Below are positions 1 to 31,217 of a stretch of DNA of 64,000 bases, in pieces. The translations under genes were made by a program, and so were the position numbers. A model generated the notes under the pieces. It did no database searches, was not told the DNA's origin, and was given only the letters and a program-made list of their open reading frames with translations. The DNA comes from Anoplopoma fimbria. Taxonomy: Eukaryota > Chordata > Actinopteri > Perciformes > Anoplopomatidae. Numbering within the stretch: position 1 is the stretch's first letter; every line of letters begins with the position of its first letter. The stretch is taken from the NCBI RefSeq assembly GCF_027596085.1, contig NC_072457.1:4313294-4377293 (forward strand). Direction: 5' to 3'.

Positions 1-83
1 CACAACAAACCCCTCTGAGTCTTCAGAACCTCAGAGGTTGAACTGAACTCTTCTTCTTCTTCTTCTTTTGTTGTCGTTTTCAG

Positions 84-17002
<16,919 letters not shown>

Positions 17003-17250
17003 GGCATTCTGGGAACAAAAACAGCACACAAACAAACAAACAAGACATCTGCACCTTGAAGGCACTTAGAGAGAGAGTACTTCCTCTGATGAACTATCGC
17101 AGTTTCTATTTGTCTGTTTTCAATGTATCGCTAAACCCTGAAAGGGTCAAAGGTCAACCTCCTCCCTGGTCTTACTGATGTAACTGCAAAGGCTGAGCCC
17201 GCTGTGGTCGTCTGTTTCTGCTGTCCAATAAAGAAGTGCAATATGGGACG
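17003..17250 (+). terminator. ugp2: ugp2 3' UTR and poly(A) signal
   Basis: A canonical AATAAA at 17227-17232 lies 225 bases after the stop and is followed by GT/T-rich sequence (GTCTGAGTGTGAACAC). The most likely cleavage point is therefore near 17250. Confidence 0.8.
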
Positions 17251-18177
17251 TCTGAGTGTGAACACACTTTTTAAATGGTTTCAAATTAAAGGTTGAATTT
17301 GTTTTAAAAGGTTTTTAAAATGGAGCTCAGCCGGATTTCTCATTCTAGATTCTTTAAAAATGTTTGGTTTCCAAAATAAAAGTTTGCCAACTGCATCTGG
17401 CTTTGTAACAAAAGGCCTTCACAATAAAATACATTTACATGGAGAACAAAACGCTGCACAACGGTTCAACAAGACTGACATTTGAAAGAGAAAAGATCCC
17501 TCTGAGCAAAACAAAAAGAAGAAATTTCACAATAAAAGAAACTGGAAGCTGAGCCTGAAAATGTGTGCAGATTTAAATATAAACAGCTTCCTCTATTCCT
17601 TCACAATAGAAACAGAAGGTTTGTCTAGAGTTGGAATATCAGCTGAACAAACCACAGTTTAAAACTCTTCAATCTAACAGACTAACTTAATATTTAGAGC
17701 CCAGTTGCATCGTTGATCGAGGGTCACTTTCACTTTTCTGGACTTGAAAACAAATTCAAAATCTAAGTTACAACAGGATCCTCCCCCGTCATGCAGCACT
17801 GTGGACATCAAATAAATGGAAGTTTTAATCATTTAATTCTTTTTCTTTTGGGGCCAAAACTATTTCAATTTTAAATAATACATTTGGTGTCTAGATTATA
17901 GTGTTTTTATCTCTGATAAAATAATAGAAATAAACAAGAAAATCATCAATTTAACAGGTGATTACAAAGTTTTGGATGGTACCGTGTGCCAATCTGACGG
18001 ACAATTTAAACATATTTAAGAATATCGTTAAATGGACAAAAATCTACAAAACAACCTTTTTCTCAAAGTAGGCTAGTCCTTTTTTATCCGTATCATTACG
18101 ATGTCACACCAGCCTTTAAACTGAGAATGAGCAGCTGAAAAACAGACTGAAGGACAACGAGTCGTTCCATCATCCTG
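17251..18177. other. intergenic stretch between convergent ugp2 and vps54
   Basis: AT-rich sequence with no ORF, RNA gene or recognisable mobile element. Further AATAAA motifs on + (17377-17382, 17423-17428) could serve as alternative ugp2 poly(A) signals. Confidence 0.4.
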
Positions 18178-20828
18178 TTTTATTCACATCAGGTTTTGAA
18201 GGATTCAATACATCTTGGATTCTCATACATGCAGCCCGACACAATCACACACACAATCACACACACTCTCACACTCACACACACACACACACACACACAC
18301 AGTGGTATGGTAGGCACACTGTAGTGGAGAGCTCAGATGTGTCGTCTCTGACAGTCGATCAAAAGGAGGCACTTCTGAAGCGGACAGCGATGACAGTTGA
18401 AGCTTTTTGTTCTCGGGAACCTGACAGCTGCCGTCACATCACACTCTGATTCACTCTAAAACACTCTAATGTGTTCCTGACCGGCGTCCGACCTCAAATA
18501 TATATAAAGACGATATGTTCCTAAACAGCCGTGGTTGTTGCGTCACATTGTTTCAGGATAACAAAGTAGATTTCTCATGATAACAGGATATTAGTTTGGA
18601 AAAATAAGATTTTCTCTGGAATCAACCTGTTGTGTTAAAGTACTTGAGCTGATTAATGCAGTGAGTCCGTAGTGTTGATTTGGGTTTCAGAGACTTGAGG
18701 TGATGCGACCACAGCTGGACAGATGTGTTTGTGTGACTGAACTTCACTCAGGAACAGAAAATCGAAAGTTTGAAGAAAACTGCATGTTGGCGCCCCTAGT
18801 GGCCGGACTGAGTAAGTGCTGTAAAAACTTGCAAAAATGTAGTTTGGTATTCTGGCTGAGGCTTTGCTGAGGTGCACTTCAGAGCAGCATAAAGGTCTAT
18901 CTTTGACTACTCAGTTTTGAGAAACGTTCAAATCAGAGGGAGCGCTTCAAAACTACATCAGCACAAAAAAGTCAAAATTGAAATAGCCCAACGAGGCGCA
19001 GACGGCCAGAACACCTGAAAACATGCGTGTGTGTGTGTGTGTGTGTGTTGGGGTTAGCACAGCTTCATTAACATGTAACCTGATGACAAAAGTGCATTTA
19101 ACACGTTCCTCGTCCTCGAATCAGAATTTTGAGTTTAAGAACAAAACTTGCAAGACAGGGGACATCCTGAGTTTAAATAAGAAAAAAAGTTAATTATCAA
19201 AACCTTGAATTTTTACTACTTGATGACTTGAAAAGGTGAAGGAAATTGCATTATATTGTCTTTTTATGTTATGTTAGCTCAACTAAATAACATTTTGGGC
19301 TCTCATGTTTCTCACTGTTTTGTTTGAAGGAAATAAAAAAACAGATTGTTGATGTGGAAGGAGGACGAGACGTGGCAGAACGTACGTCCAAAAAGACAGC
19401 ACCTGAAAGCACCGCGAGAAAGTGACATCGATTTCAGGTAAATTGTTCAGGTCACGTCTTGTGATTTGATTCACAATAACTGCCCGAACACAAATAAAAC
19501 CCGGGAAACACGACTCGGTCACGTGATTATTTCTGACTTTAGGAGCCACTTCCTGTCAGAGTTTAGTGTCTGGAGACGTGAATTTATTTTGGAGAAACAG
19601 GACGAATCTGCTGCGGACGCATAGCTTCATTAATAATTAGTAAAACGTTGTTTTGTGCAAGTTTCAATTCTGGATGTTTTTGTTTTCTTCATTAAACAAA
19701 CAGACTGATTTTCTGTTCCGTTTTGAGTTGTTCAGCTTCAGAGGAAACAAAAAGCTCACGTTCTTCATGCAGATTAAATAAAACTACAGTAGGAAGGAGA
19801 ACAGTAGTTTGAGTCAACAGCTGATTTTCATGCTTCATGTTCTGCAGTCAAACTCAATAAATCACCTACATGTATAAAAATTTGTCTCTGGATCAAGAAA
19901 ACAAAAATGCATAATTGGACAGTTTGAAGGAAACAAAAGTGTAATTAAAGAGTTGATTTCCTAAATGAAGTGTTTTACTTTGGTAACGACAGGATGTAGC
20001 TGAGAGGTGTGATGCTTTCACAGTCTGGATGTTTGTTTAAAGTTTTAAGGAAATTAACTCTTCAATTACACAGGTTTGTTTTCTAAAACCGTCTTGATTT
20101 CCAGTCCTTGAACACAACAAGTCTGGAAAATATTTGTGTCTCGAGTATAAAAACTTTAAGAATCCGTTTTCACCACAGCGAAAAAAAACAAACAAAAAAA
20201 AACAGCTGATGAACGAGGTTTGGAAAAAAAAGGTTTGGAAACACCGCGAGGGAACCCTGTTGATTCTTCCAGATGCAGGAAGGAGAAAAAAATATTAATT
20301 CCAGAGCGAATCTCGTCATCTGCACCCAGAAATCCCTCGGCTGAGAAGATTAAGCAAAAAAGTCTGCGAAACCAGCGACAGAAGAAAAAAATCATAGTTT
20401 TCAGTGTGCGTCGATGATAAAAACCCCTTCAGCTCCAACATCTGGAGAAAAGTTCGCCACAGTATAGAATGTTTTCAAGACGACAGAAAAATAAATTACC
20501 CCGCCATTTCTTTAACATTATCTACACCCTTCACTCCCACTAAAAACTGTCTCTAATAATTTACTATTTCTGTTGAATTGCACACAGTGAGATGAGGTGG
20601 CAGCAGTGTTTTAAGGAGGCTCCTGTGTGTTACTTGAGTCTTTTAAGGTGGAGCTGTTCAGGAAGCCCCCGGCGCCTCACTGCTCTTCTTCTCCCAGTTT
20701 TGGATTGTTGGTCCCTCCGGGCTTCCTTCCCCCCTCGGGCTGGCCGGCCGCCGTCGGGCCCCCTGGAGGTCGGCCTGGCGTCTCCGGGTCTCATGGGTCG
20801 GTCCTGGACGTCCCGTTGTCGTCCTCCA
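18178..20828 (-). other. vps54: candidate vps54 3' UTR
   Basis: No coding potential of its own. On the minus strand, AATAAA motifs fall at 19583-19588 and 18178-18183 (TTTATT on +), giving 3' UTRs of about 1.2 or 2.65 kb. It holds a (CA)n tract (about 18240-18300) and a short (GT)n (about 19025-19048). The true end cannot be fixed without transcript data. Confidence 0.35.
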
Positions 20829-20934
20829 TCACCTCTTCTGCTCCCAGATCTCAGCCATGTTCAGGTCGAGTCGGTCGAGGCTCTTCAGCGCCTGGACGTT
20901 CTCCGTGTAGAAGGCGACGTCCACCACAACCAGC
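20829..20934 (-). CDS. vps54: last vps54 exon, with the leucine mutated in wobbler mouse
   Basis: Encodes LVVVDVAFYTENVQALKSL, then RLDLNMAEIWEQKR and TGA. The Leu of DLNMAEIW, residue 959 here, aligns by C-terminal spacing to Leu967. The L967Q change at that position destabilises Vps54 in the motor-neuron-disease mouse wobbler (established knowledge). The residue is intact here. Confidence 0.93.
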
Positions 20935-22943
20935 CTGCAAACAGCAACAACAGCCAGTCAAACCGGTTAAAACTAATTGTTGAATTAATTATCGCCGTTT
21001 TTAATGACAAAAAATGCTCAAACATTTCTTTCTTGCAGATTTGTTTGTGAGTTTTTGACGGTTGGGATGCATTCACACCAAATCAGGCGTTGCAAAACAG
21101 ACTTTTATAGAAACGCAACCCAACGTCAGTCACGTGACCCGCGATTCAGAGCTGTTCAACCCGGCTGTGAGGGAACAAACAGGTTAATTGCGTACAGGTT
21201 AATAAGCGACCCTCGTCACAAAGCCTTATTTGGTGTGAATGCAGACTTGGTCATACTAAAAACATTTGAAGATGTCACTTTGCACTCTGGGAAATGGTGA
21301 CGGACGATTTTCACTATTTATTTTTCAATCAATTAACTGAGAAGATAACTGCTGATGGAAATAGTTGTTAGTTGCAGCGTTAATTGAAATCTTGTCTTGA
21401 TGTTGGTCTGATCGTCTGTTTATGTCTCTAGATCGATGAGCCAAACAGTCGCTTTTTAATCAAGTTTTTTCACAGTGTCACTTTTTGCTCTTGAAATAAA
21501 TTGATTAGTTTTGCGTCTGAAGAGCCTCTTTTACTTTTGTTAGCTTGCGGGAAACTTTTATATGAAATGAGAATCAAAGCATGCTAATGTTTTAGGCAGT
21601 TTACAATGATACAGAGGAAGGAAAAACTCTGGACTCACGTTTGACTCAACCTTCAAACCATTTGTAAATGTTAGTAACAGCAGATTGTGTTGAAAAACAT
21701 TACAAAATCCTCCTTGAATAAGATTGTATTTCTCCTCAGAATGAAACAGGAAGTGGTCCATCGTTATCTTTTAATATTATTTCGGGTATTACCCCTGTGT
21801 GTGTGCGTGCGTGCTGTTTACCCGTGCTGAGGTCCTCCGTCATTTACGACTCCGAGTCGAGCCAGCTGCCTCTTCAGGTGCATCTTAAAACCGGAATTAA
21901 TCCTCAGAAACAACATCTGTAGAGGACGACACACACATCTGTGTGAGACCGCAGCATGTTTCTGTTCACACTGCAGACCTGAACACCAAACTCACAGACA
22001 CCCAAACAAAGCAACATCTTACTTCTATTAGTAACAGAAGAAAGAGTGAGTGGTGTTGAGTCTCACCTGCGTCTGCTCTTCAGGTAGAAGTTCAGAAATG
22101 GCTTCGTGCATCTTCGCCATCTGTTTACAGACGTTTCTGAGGCAGAGCGAGGGCATCGGAGCCTTCACTTCATACTGAGGACACAACAACAAACCAACAG
22201 TGAGAGACCGCATGACTAAACATCTAAAACACAGCTGGGAATCAAACAAACAACCCAAAATAGTTCAGTCCTTTTCCAGCTGGATGTTAAGTTACAAACG
22301 TTCCAACATGTCACCATTTGTTCAGTGATCAAACTCAAACCCAGTGTGCAGCAGCGTCGCTACAGAACAGACATGCTGCTCTACGCCAACTAGACATGTT
22401 TGAACATTTACAACGTGAGCTCACCTTTGATAAAACCTTCTCAAACAGACTGTCCATGATGGCCACCAGCTTAGCAGAGATCTCTGATACGTGATCATTG
22501 TAGTCCTGAGAAGCGACAAAAAGCTTTAGTGACACGAATGACGACGTCTTTTTAAAAAGACTTTCAAGAAGGAAAAGGAAATCTTTGGGAATTCTACATG
22601 TTCATTATTGGGGTCGGTCATTTCTAAATGATAAAGCTCAGTAGTGGAACGTGCTGTGCTTAAGTACAGTATTCAATGTACTTGTACTTTACTTGGGTAT
22701 TCCCATTTTATGCGACTTTATACTTTTACTCCACTACATTTTTCTGAAAGCTTTATAAAGTAACCTTTGAGTCCTTATGTGTAAATGTGTGTATACGTGC
22801 TCATCTTTTTATGTGCGTTACCTTGGTGATGTGGTCAAAGTGTCTGAGGACGCTGAACTGTTTGGGCTGCAGTTTGGTCTCGAAATGAGCTCTGATGATG
22901 GGAATGTAGTGAACCACCAGCTGCAGGCAGCGGGAAGCTAACG

Positions 22944-23014
<71 letters not shown>

Positions 23015-26000
23015 AACACATACACACACAAACACACACAAACGGAGTCAACACTTTTAGCATCTAAGATTAGCATCTGAAGCTTGGCCAGGTGTGTGCA
23101 GCCGGTCCTACCGAGGTTTTTGGTGGTGATGGTCTTCAGTCCGACAACCTGCAGAGCTCCGGCTCCCAGAACCAGCTGGCAACTCCGAGAGTTGAAGTGC
23201 TGCAGAAAACACAAGAAGAAGAAGAAGAAAGACTGCTTTTAAAAACATAACATTCTACCTTTACTTTACAAAGTGACACCAAAATGACCTGATGGGGGCG
23301 CTGCGATCTGAGTTCCTGCAACATGAGTCAAAATGTTTACAAGTTTAAAGTATGTCACATTTAGTTATTGACAGAGATGGAGGAAGTACTTCTACTGAAG
23401 TACAAGTAGTGTAGAAATACTCTATTACAAGTAAAAAGTCCTGCATTCAAAAAAGGAGTTGAGCTTAAGTATAAATATATAAGTACTCACTATGCAGAAT
23501 GGCCCATTTAAGAAAAATGTATATTATAATACTGATATTACTTATTTGAACTACTTTATAAACTTCTGGAAGGTTTAATCCATTATAATAGATGCTAAAT
23601 TATGTATATTCTGTATAAATATTTGGAATCTCCAGAGGGTTTGAGGCGGTTCTGACCTTGAGGAGGTCGGACAGACGCGTCAGCATGTCGGTGGCGATGG
23701 ATGGGATGTCGTTGACACACTGACAGTATTCCAGAAAGATCCGGATCAGCAGCAGAACCGTCCTGAAGAGACAGAAACAAGACCGTCACGACATTTCTAT
23801 CTCGTGTACGTTTGTCTGATTTCAGTTGATTTAACGAGACGACGTCAGGATAAGAATCCTACATCAACAGCATCTGTGTGATTAGCTTTAACTGCTGCGT
23901 TACATCCTAAAAGGTCACGTACCCGACGACGGCGTATTTCTGCCCGTTGACGAGCAGGAACTCGGCGGGCTTCCTGTCCTCAAGACCTGCACACAGAAAC
24001 TCAACATGTCACAGCTGAAGGCTTCAAATCCTCACATATAATAAAAGGAGTTCTGTCTGACGTCTCTTTGCTTTTAATCATAAATGATTCCTGAACAGGT
24101 TTATGTGTCCATCTCATGTTTCCTGTCGTATCAATGTGAAGGTCAAAGGTTAATGGATGGACACGGACACACCTCAGACCAAACATCTCCTCAGTCTTTA
24201 AACACAGAGTCTGTTTGTTGAACACCAGTTTCTTTATTGTTGCACATAAACAAGCTTTTAGTTATGTTTAAAAAGCTCCAACAGGATGTGAATGCACTCA
24301 TTGGAAGTCGTTATTTAATGCAGTTCTTTCCAGTACATTTAAGACATGTAGCTGAAAACCCTTTTTGTCCACTGATCCAACTGATAATTTCACCTTTAAG
24401 CTCTGCTCATAAGAAGACCAGAATAGTATGTGAATAAGTTTGACTATGTTTCATAATAAAATGTTTCAGTAACTTTTGTTGTCACCGTTTTTTGGAGGTT
24501 TTCTTGTTAACAGACAGTTGGATACCTCATAAATAAGAGAGTGAAGTAAGGAGCCGATATCTCTAGAAGGTTTTGGGGGGTTCAGGGTACCTGGGATTTT
24601 GCGCTCCGGTAGTGTTATTCTTCCGTCAGCGATGGAGTTCACCAGGTCCTGAAACTCAGCGGGAACCTCGGCCTGCTTCCAGCGCTCGTTATCCAGGAGG
24701 AGGCTGACAAACAACAACAAACATCAAAGTAAAGAGCTGACTCAAACTCAACATTATGAAACTAGGACAGAGACTTTATGAAGGTTTCAACTGCTGCTAC
24801 TCAACCTCTTAACATGTTACACAAATATAAACTTCAGTGGTGGAATTTATGTACAAAGTATTGGAGTTAAGTACAATTTAGTATTAGGAGTAGTCTTTTA
24901 TGGAGTCAATTTGTACCTCTACTCTGATACATTTATCTACATGCTTTGCAGACAAAATTTATATAAGTTTACAAAATATGATGGTTTTTTTTATAAATTA
25001 AACTTCAACAGTTCATTAAATACAACTTAAACAATTAGTACAATGATTGACAGAAATTATTTTGATGGTTTAAGTCGGTAAAAACATTTAATGGTTCCAG
25101 CTTTTTAAATGCAAAGATTTGCTGATTTTCCTTTTATTAATGTTAAGAATGTAAATGTGTTAGTGATAATGTTGAGGTTTGGACTGTTGGTTGCACAAAA
25201 TAAACCTTGTTAAATTATCAATTTGTACTCTGGGTAGTTTTTACAGCATTTCATGAGTAATAATCTAATGATATGTTTTATATTAGTAAAACCGCCAGAG
25301 GACATTTTTTTTAAGTTTAATACTAAGTTTATCATTAGATGCAGGACGTTACCTTGTATATTCACAGTGTTATACAAGTACTTCTACTAAACAATCTGAA
25401 TACTTCCTTCTCCGCTGGTCTTCATGATTAAGTGCAGATCACTGAACACTGAACCCTCAAACACCTCAACAAAAGTCTAGACTGGAAAGAGACGAGTCCT
25501 GCTCAGACATTTCATTTGTGAGCTTGTTAAACGGTTGATTTTGTAAATATTATTTTATATAAATGTATAATTTCCATCCTGTGACGGCAGGTTATTCATT
25601 GTCAAAGTAAATCTGAATCCCAGAGTCGTACAGTAGCTCATAAAAAGTGAAAGCTAAGGGAAACGGCAGGTAAGTAGAGCCGCTTCTTTCCTCTGTGACA
25701 TTAGTACTGCCTATAACTACATCTTTGACCAGCAGGGTTACCTGAGTTTGGTCTTGCGCTCTTCGTGGAAGCGGTGTACGAAGCGGTTGGCCTGGCTCTG
25801 CAGCGCCCCCCTCAGGGAGGAGCTGCGCCGGCTGCACAGCTCTTCCGTGTCCCTGACGAAGCCCTCCACGGCCTGAGAGAGGCACACGAACTCCGCCGAG
25901 CTCAGACGCTCCAGAGAGCCGTCCTGTTGGAGAGACGGAGACGATCCAAGAGGTCAAATCAAACCTCCACATATTCAACCTCTCATTTTTAAAAACATTT

Positions 26001-27952
26001 ATGATTAAAAGAGCGTCAAATCTTTAAAAAGATAAAACAATAAAAACAAACTGAGGCATCAAGTGTAGTTTAACTGCACTTACATGCAATAATGTGACTT
26101 TGAATGCATCCTTTTTTAAATTTGGTTTCTGGCATGTGAATTAATGAGGCATTTTTTTGTAGTTAAAAGGTTGTGAATTTGTAATCAGTTATAATAACTA
26201 GAGAGACAGACTTCTTGATGAGAGAAGGTAAACCTCTCATCCAGCTCTTGAACAAGAGTCAATAATCTGATTATGCATATTTTGATTCATTTCCTTAATG
26301 TCTTGAATCCATTTCAGTTTCCACAGGGAGTCTCTGGTGAACAAGTGTAACCTTTATAAAACATCTTATAAAATACAAAAAAAATACAATTATTGTGCTA
26401 AAAATGTATTTCAAAAGTAACTAAGAGATGCAGTTTTTATTAAAAATAGATTTTTTGGGGCACATAACCTACATGCTATAATTAAAGAAACAAGATTAGT
26501 TGAGCTCACCGGTGAAAAAAAAAATAAGAAGAAACATTTAAACTATTTCTGCTTTTACAAAGATTTCACACATTGTAAAACATGTTAACATTTTATATAA
26601 ATAAAGTTTATCAAATGTTACTTTTTATTCGAACAACGTGTGGTATTGTTTCATGAAATGGTTGAGTTGATACTGTACCTTTGCTCTGGCGGTGAGGACC
26701 TTGACGCAGCGGTCGTGGCTGACGTCGGAGGCCGTGTGCAGCAGCTCCTGGAGGTTGTTCATCACACGGTTCAGCTCCAGATCGGTGGGCATCATGTTCT
26801 CACCGGACCTGAAGAACAAACACACTCACAGTCTGAACTCATTTACAGACACCTGGAAACTTCAGCTGCCATTTACAAACAACAATCAACAATAAAGGTG
26901 CTTCACATGGTTTTGTTTTCATGTAAAGAATCACATACTTACAACACATTACTGCACTTTAACCGTATTTGTGGTCTATACCATTTGTATTTTGTCAGAT
27001 TTGATTTTTTATTGCTTATTGTTTTTAAATGTCATTCTAATGCTTTTCTTTGCTTATGTTAAGCTGCCTTGAGAACAAATATAGACACAAATATCTCAAA
27101 TATCTGAACACTGAAATGGATGAGATTGGATTTTTTGGTTATTTTTAATGATAACTTTGTTATTTATTATTATTCTTGTCTGTTGTAACTTCACTAATAT
27201 CCTCTGTGTTAGTATGCTTTAACCGTGTCTTTATATTTTCCTACAAAGGGACTTAAGATAGAATCTGATAAAACATCAAACTACATATATTTCTCATCGG
27301 GTTTTTTAGGATTTGCATTGTTGAAGAAGAGTAACAAAAAGAGAGAAATCTCCGTTGACATACATGAAGCTCTGATCCCTGCTGATGGAGGTCTCTGTCG
27401 GGTCGCTGCTTGCTGGCTCCGCTCGACTCTGCTGCACCCTGGAGCTCTGATCCTGGACCTGCTGCTGCTGCTGCTGGACCTCGTTGAGAGCGTCGCTGAT
27501 GAACAGACCCTCGTGGGTGAGGTAGGCCAGCTCGGCTTCCCCCTGCAGGAGCGACGGGCCGTGGGGAGCCTCCTGAACCGAAGCCCCCGCTCTGGCCTTC
27601 TCCTCCAGGAGCCGGTTCCTCTGGTTAGAGGCCAGAACCTCCAGAACCACGTTTTTGATCACGCTCAGAGCGGCCTGACAGACAGCAGGGAAACAAAAGA
27701 TGCATTCAGTCATGTTTTATCATCTCTGTGTGAGCTCCAGCACCTGATGACCCCGTGAGCATTATCAGTGTAAAGAAGGTTAAAATATGTGAGCTGAGAT
27801 TATTTTGTTACATATAAAAGGATTCAAAGACAATAAATTAGAGTTCTGACTCACCTTGATCCTCTGCAGGAAGAGAAGGAAACTCTCAAAGATGCTTTTC
27901 AGCAGCTCGAACCACTGAGGGAACGTCATCAGACGCACCTGGTCAGTTAGCC

Positions 27953-28047
<95 letters not shown>

Positions 28048-31000
28048 ACACACACACAGACACAGACACACACACACACACACGATGAGTTTAACAACAT
28101 CCTGTCATATTCTTAAAGCACTTTGTGTTGTTTGTGTGGAGTGATTCAATTCTTCAGAGAAAGCCCCAATATGCATGAGTCAGCACATATGCAAATGAGT
28201 AAATGGCAACTCCCGGGAAGATTATCTACTTATTATTGATAAGAGTTAGCAGACATGTTTCATTTCAAGATTTAAAATGACTAATAACTGAACCCATCAC
28301 GCATAAAAAAAAAGATACATTTCCTGTTACAAAAATAACTCACTTAGAGAGACGGAGATAAAGTGATGAAGTACATTTTCTTGAAATCAATTTAAAAAGA
28401 AGTTCATAGCAGTGGAAGACAAAGTACTCAGATCTTTTACTTAAAATGTAAGTAGTAAAACCACACTGTAGGAGTACTCTGTAACAAGTATTTATTTAAA
28501 ATCTGTAACAAGTAAGCATTTAAAATGTTACTTTTAAAGTAAAAGAAATAGTACAAAAGTATTAACATCAAAATATAATTTAAGTAACAAAAGTAGAAGT
28601 AGTCATTCAGCAGAATGGCCCATTTCAGAATAATATAAATACTTTATACTTTATATACTGTTGGGTAGCTTAATCCAAAATAATACATCATAATTTATTA
28701 GTTTATTCATATTTTGTATTATTAATCTGAATATGTAAAGTAATTTAAACTGCCAGATAAATGTACTGCTGTGAAAAAAATACAATATTTGCATCTGAGA
28801 TGTAGTGAAGTAGAAGCATAAAGTAGCATAAAATGCCTCAAAATAGTACTTAAATACAGTATTTGATTAAATGTACTTAGTTACTTCCCACCATCTTATA
28901 TAGTATATAACATCTTATATCTAATGAATTCAGGTCACACTGATGTGTGTCGTTGAACAAATCAACTTAATTAGATTCACATCTCTACTTACTTAGTCAC
29001 GACTTCAGTGTCTATATCTTCTATGTTCAAAACGTTTTCTGCCACACACTGAAAAACACAAACATGTCAGATTAAGTGAGTTTTTCCAATCACATAACTA
29101 AATGATTGATTGCTGATCGGTAGTTAATAACATGAGGAGTCTGGAGGTTTTACCTGAGAGACGATGGCCTTGGCAGCCATGATCATCTCTTCGCTGTAAA
29201 TATCCAGAAAGTCCAGCTTCCTCTGCCTCAGCAGGCCGAACACCAGAGACTCCAGACGCTCCTAAAACACACACACAATAAATATTAAAATAAAATCTCA
29301 AACCTCGACAATGAATGTGCAGATTAAATATGTATGCGTGTCAATCTAGACAAGCGGCAGCGTTTTATTCAACAATAAAATGTAATTGATTGATGAAGTT
29401 AAAGAAATTAATTCAATAATAATCACGATGAAAACTGGGACGTCTGTAATAAACAAACCAGAAAATGTCAAAAAAAATGTCAAAAATAGAAAATCACGAT
29501 TCTTTTCTTGACGTTGACCCCATGATTATTTACATTTTTTGTATCCATTTAAGAAAAAATATTTTATTGCTTTTAATCATATTTATGTTTACACTGATTA
29601 AACTTAATAAAACTAATGTGCAAATAATTAAATTGAAAAAGAGACACAAAAACAATCAGGTGTAATTTATAACAGCAGTCACAGTTTCCATAGTGATTAT
29701 TATTAATTAGTTTAACTTCATAGTTTGGAGAAGATTTTTTAAAAAGTATTTGCTTTAATAATTAATTTGTACCACAATATAATTGGATTGGACTGAGAAT
29801 AAATAATAATTAATATATGGTCAATTACAAAATATACCACCAAGCCCAACTCAAAGATTATTCTTCAGTATTAATCAAATCAAAAGAAATTTAAAAAGCA
29901 TTCACAGTGTTTCTTTAACCTGCCTGGAGACCAGAGGGATTTAAAACACGTGTACAAATGTTTTACTTATGTTATGTATTTAGTATTTTTTAATATGGTT
30001 TCTGGAGCTTGATAACCTACGTGACACCATCTGAATCATCTGAAGCAGTTAACTCCACCCATCTGGCACTCCAAGCGCATTAAAACAAACACTCAAAGAT
30101 TATTTTCCAGACATGATTTGATCGATCACTGATCCACATCCAGCAGGCCCCGATTTCCATTATGATTTTAATGTGTGTGTGAGTGTGTGTGTGTCCCACC
30201 TTCTGTGAGGCAGCGTTTGGATTGTGGACCTGTGACGAGCACATCATCCGTTAAACACGTGTAAACAGTTCACATCATCTAACCCATGAAGTGTCTCTAT
30301 GAGTAAATGTGACTGTTGGAGAAAATCTGTCATGTTTTTCCACCAAAATTTGACCTTCCCACTCGAAATCAAAGCAACAGGTTTCTACTTAAAAAGAGCC
30401 AATGAACATGGAAACGAAGATAAGAAGTCAAACTGAAACCTCAAATGCAAAACACAGTATACCCAAATTGATATACCCAGAGAGGATGAATGGTTTTCAA
30501 GTAAAATCACCAGCTCCCTTCGACACATTTCATCCTTTTATAATAAAAACACAGGATTCAAATATAATTCCTTCTTAAATGTAGCTTCTAATTTAACATT
30601 CTCAGTCTTAAAGATCCCTCCCCACTCACAAATGTGTTACCTTGACTATACAGACTTGTAGTTTGTCACGAGAGAGGTGTTTCCCTAAAACCTAAGATTT
30701 AAACAAACACCTGGAAAGCTAAATTTGGTTCGTCACAAATTCGAAAATCCAATTGTTGCTTAATCAGCACTCCGCACCGATAAAGAAACCTGAAGCCTCC
30801 CGACCCAGAGCGACCTTGTTAGTACAGAAAGTCATCATCAGCATAGTGAAAGATATGACAGCAAACAAGGTAAACAGGACTCTTCCTCCATATTTATAAT
30901 TCCATCTGGAATTGATCTAAATACTGTGTGATGAGTTTTCTGCATAAAAAAGGTGACAAACTCAGGAATGAGTAAATGCTTTGGAGGGGAAGGGTTGAGT

Positions 31001-31143
31001 TTGTTCAGACCTTCTCGAGGACCAGCGGCTCCTCCCTCAGGCTGCGGTTCAGGTCGCTGCGGGCGTACATGCTGAAGTCCTCAATCATCATCTTATCGAT
31101 CAGCTTCTCCAGCTCGCACAGCTGGGAGCCCAGATGTCTGAGG

Positions 31144-31217
<74 letters not shown>

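Noticed and set aside
20592..21050. 152-codon + strand ORF
   Set aside because: Covers the vps54 stop region and 3' UTR in antisense. No family resemblance and no splice logic.
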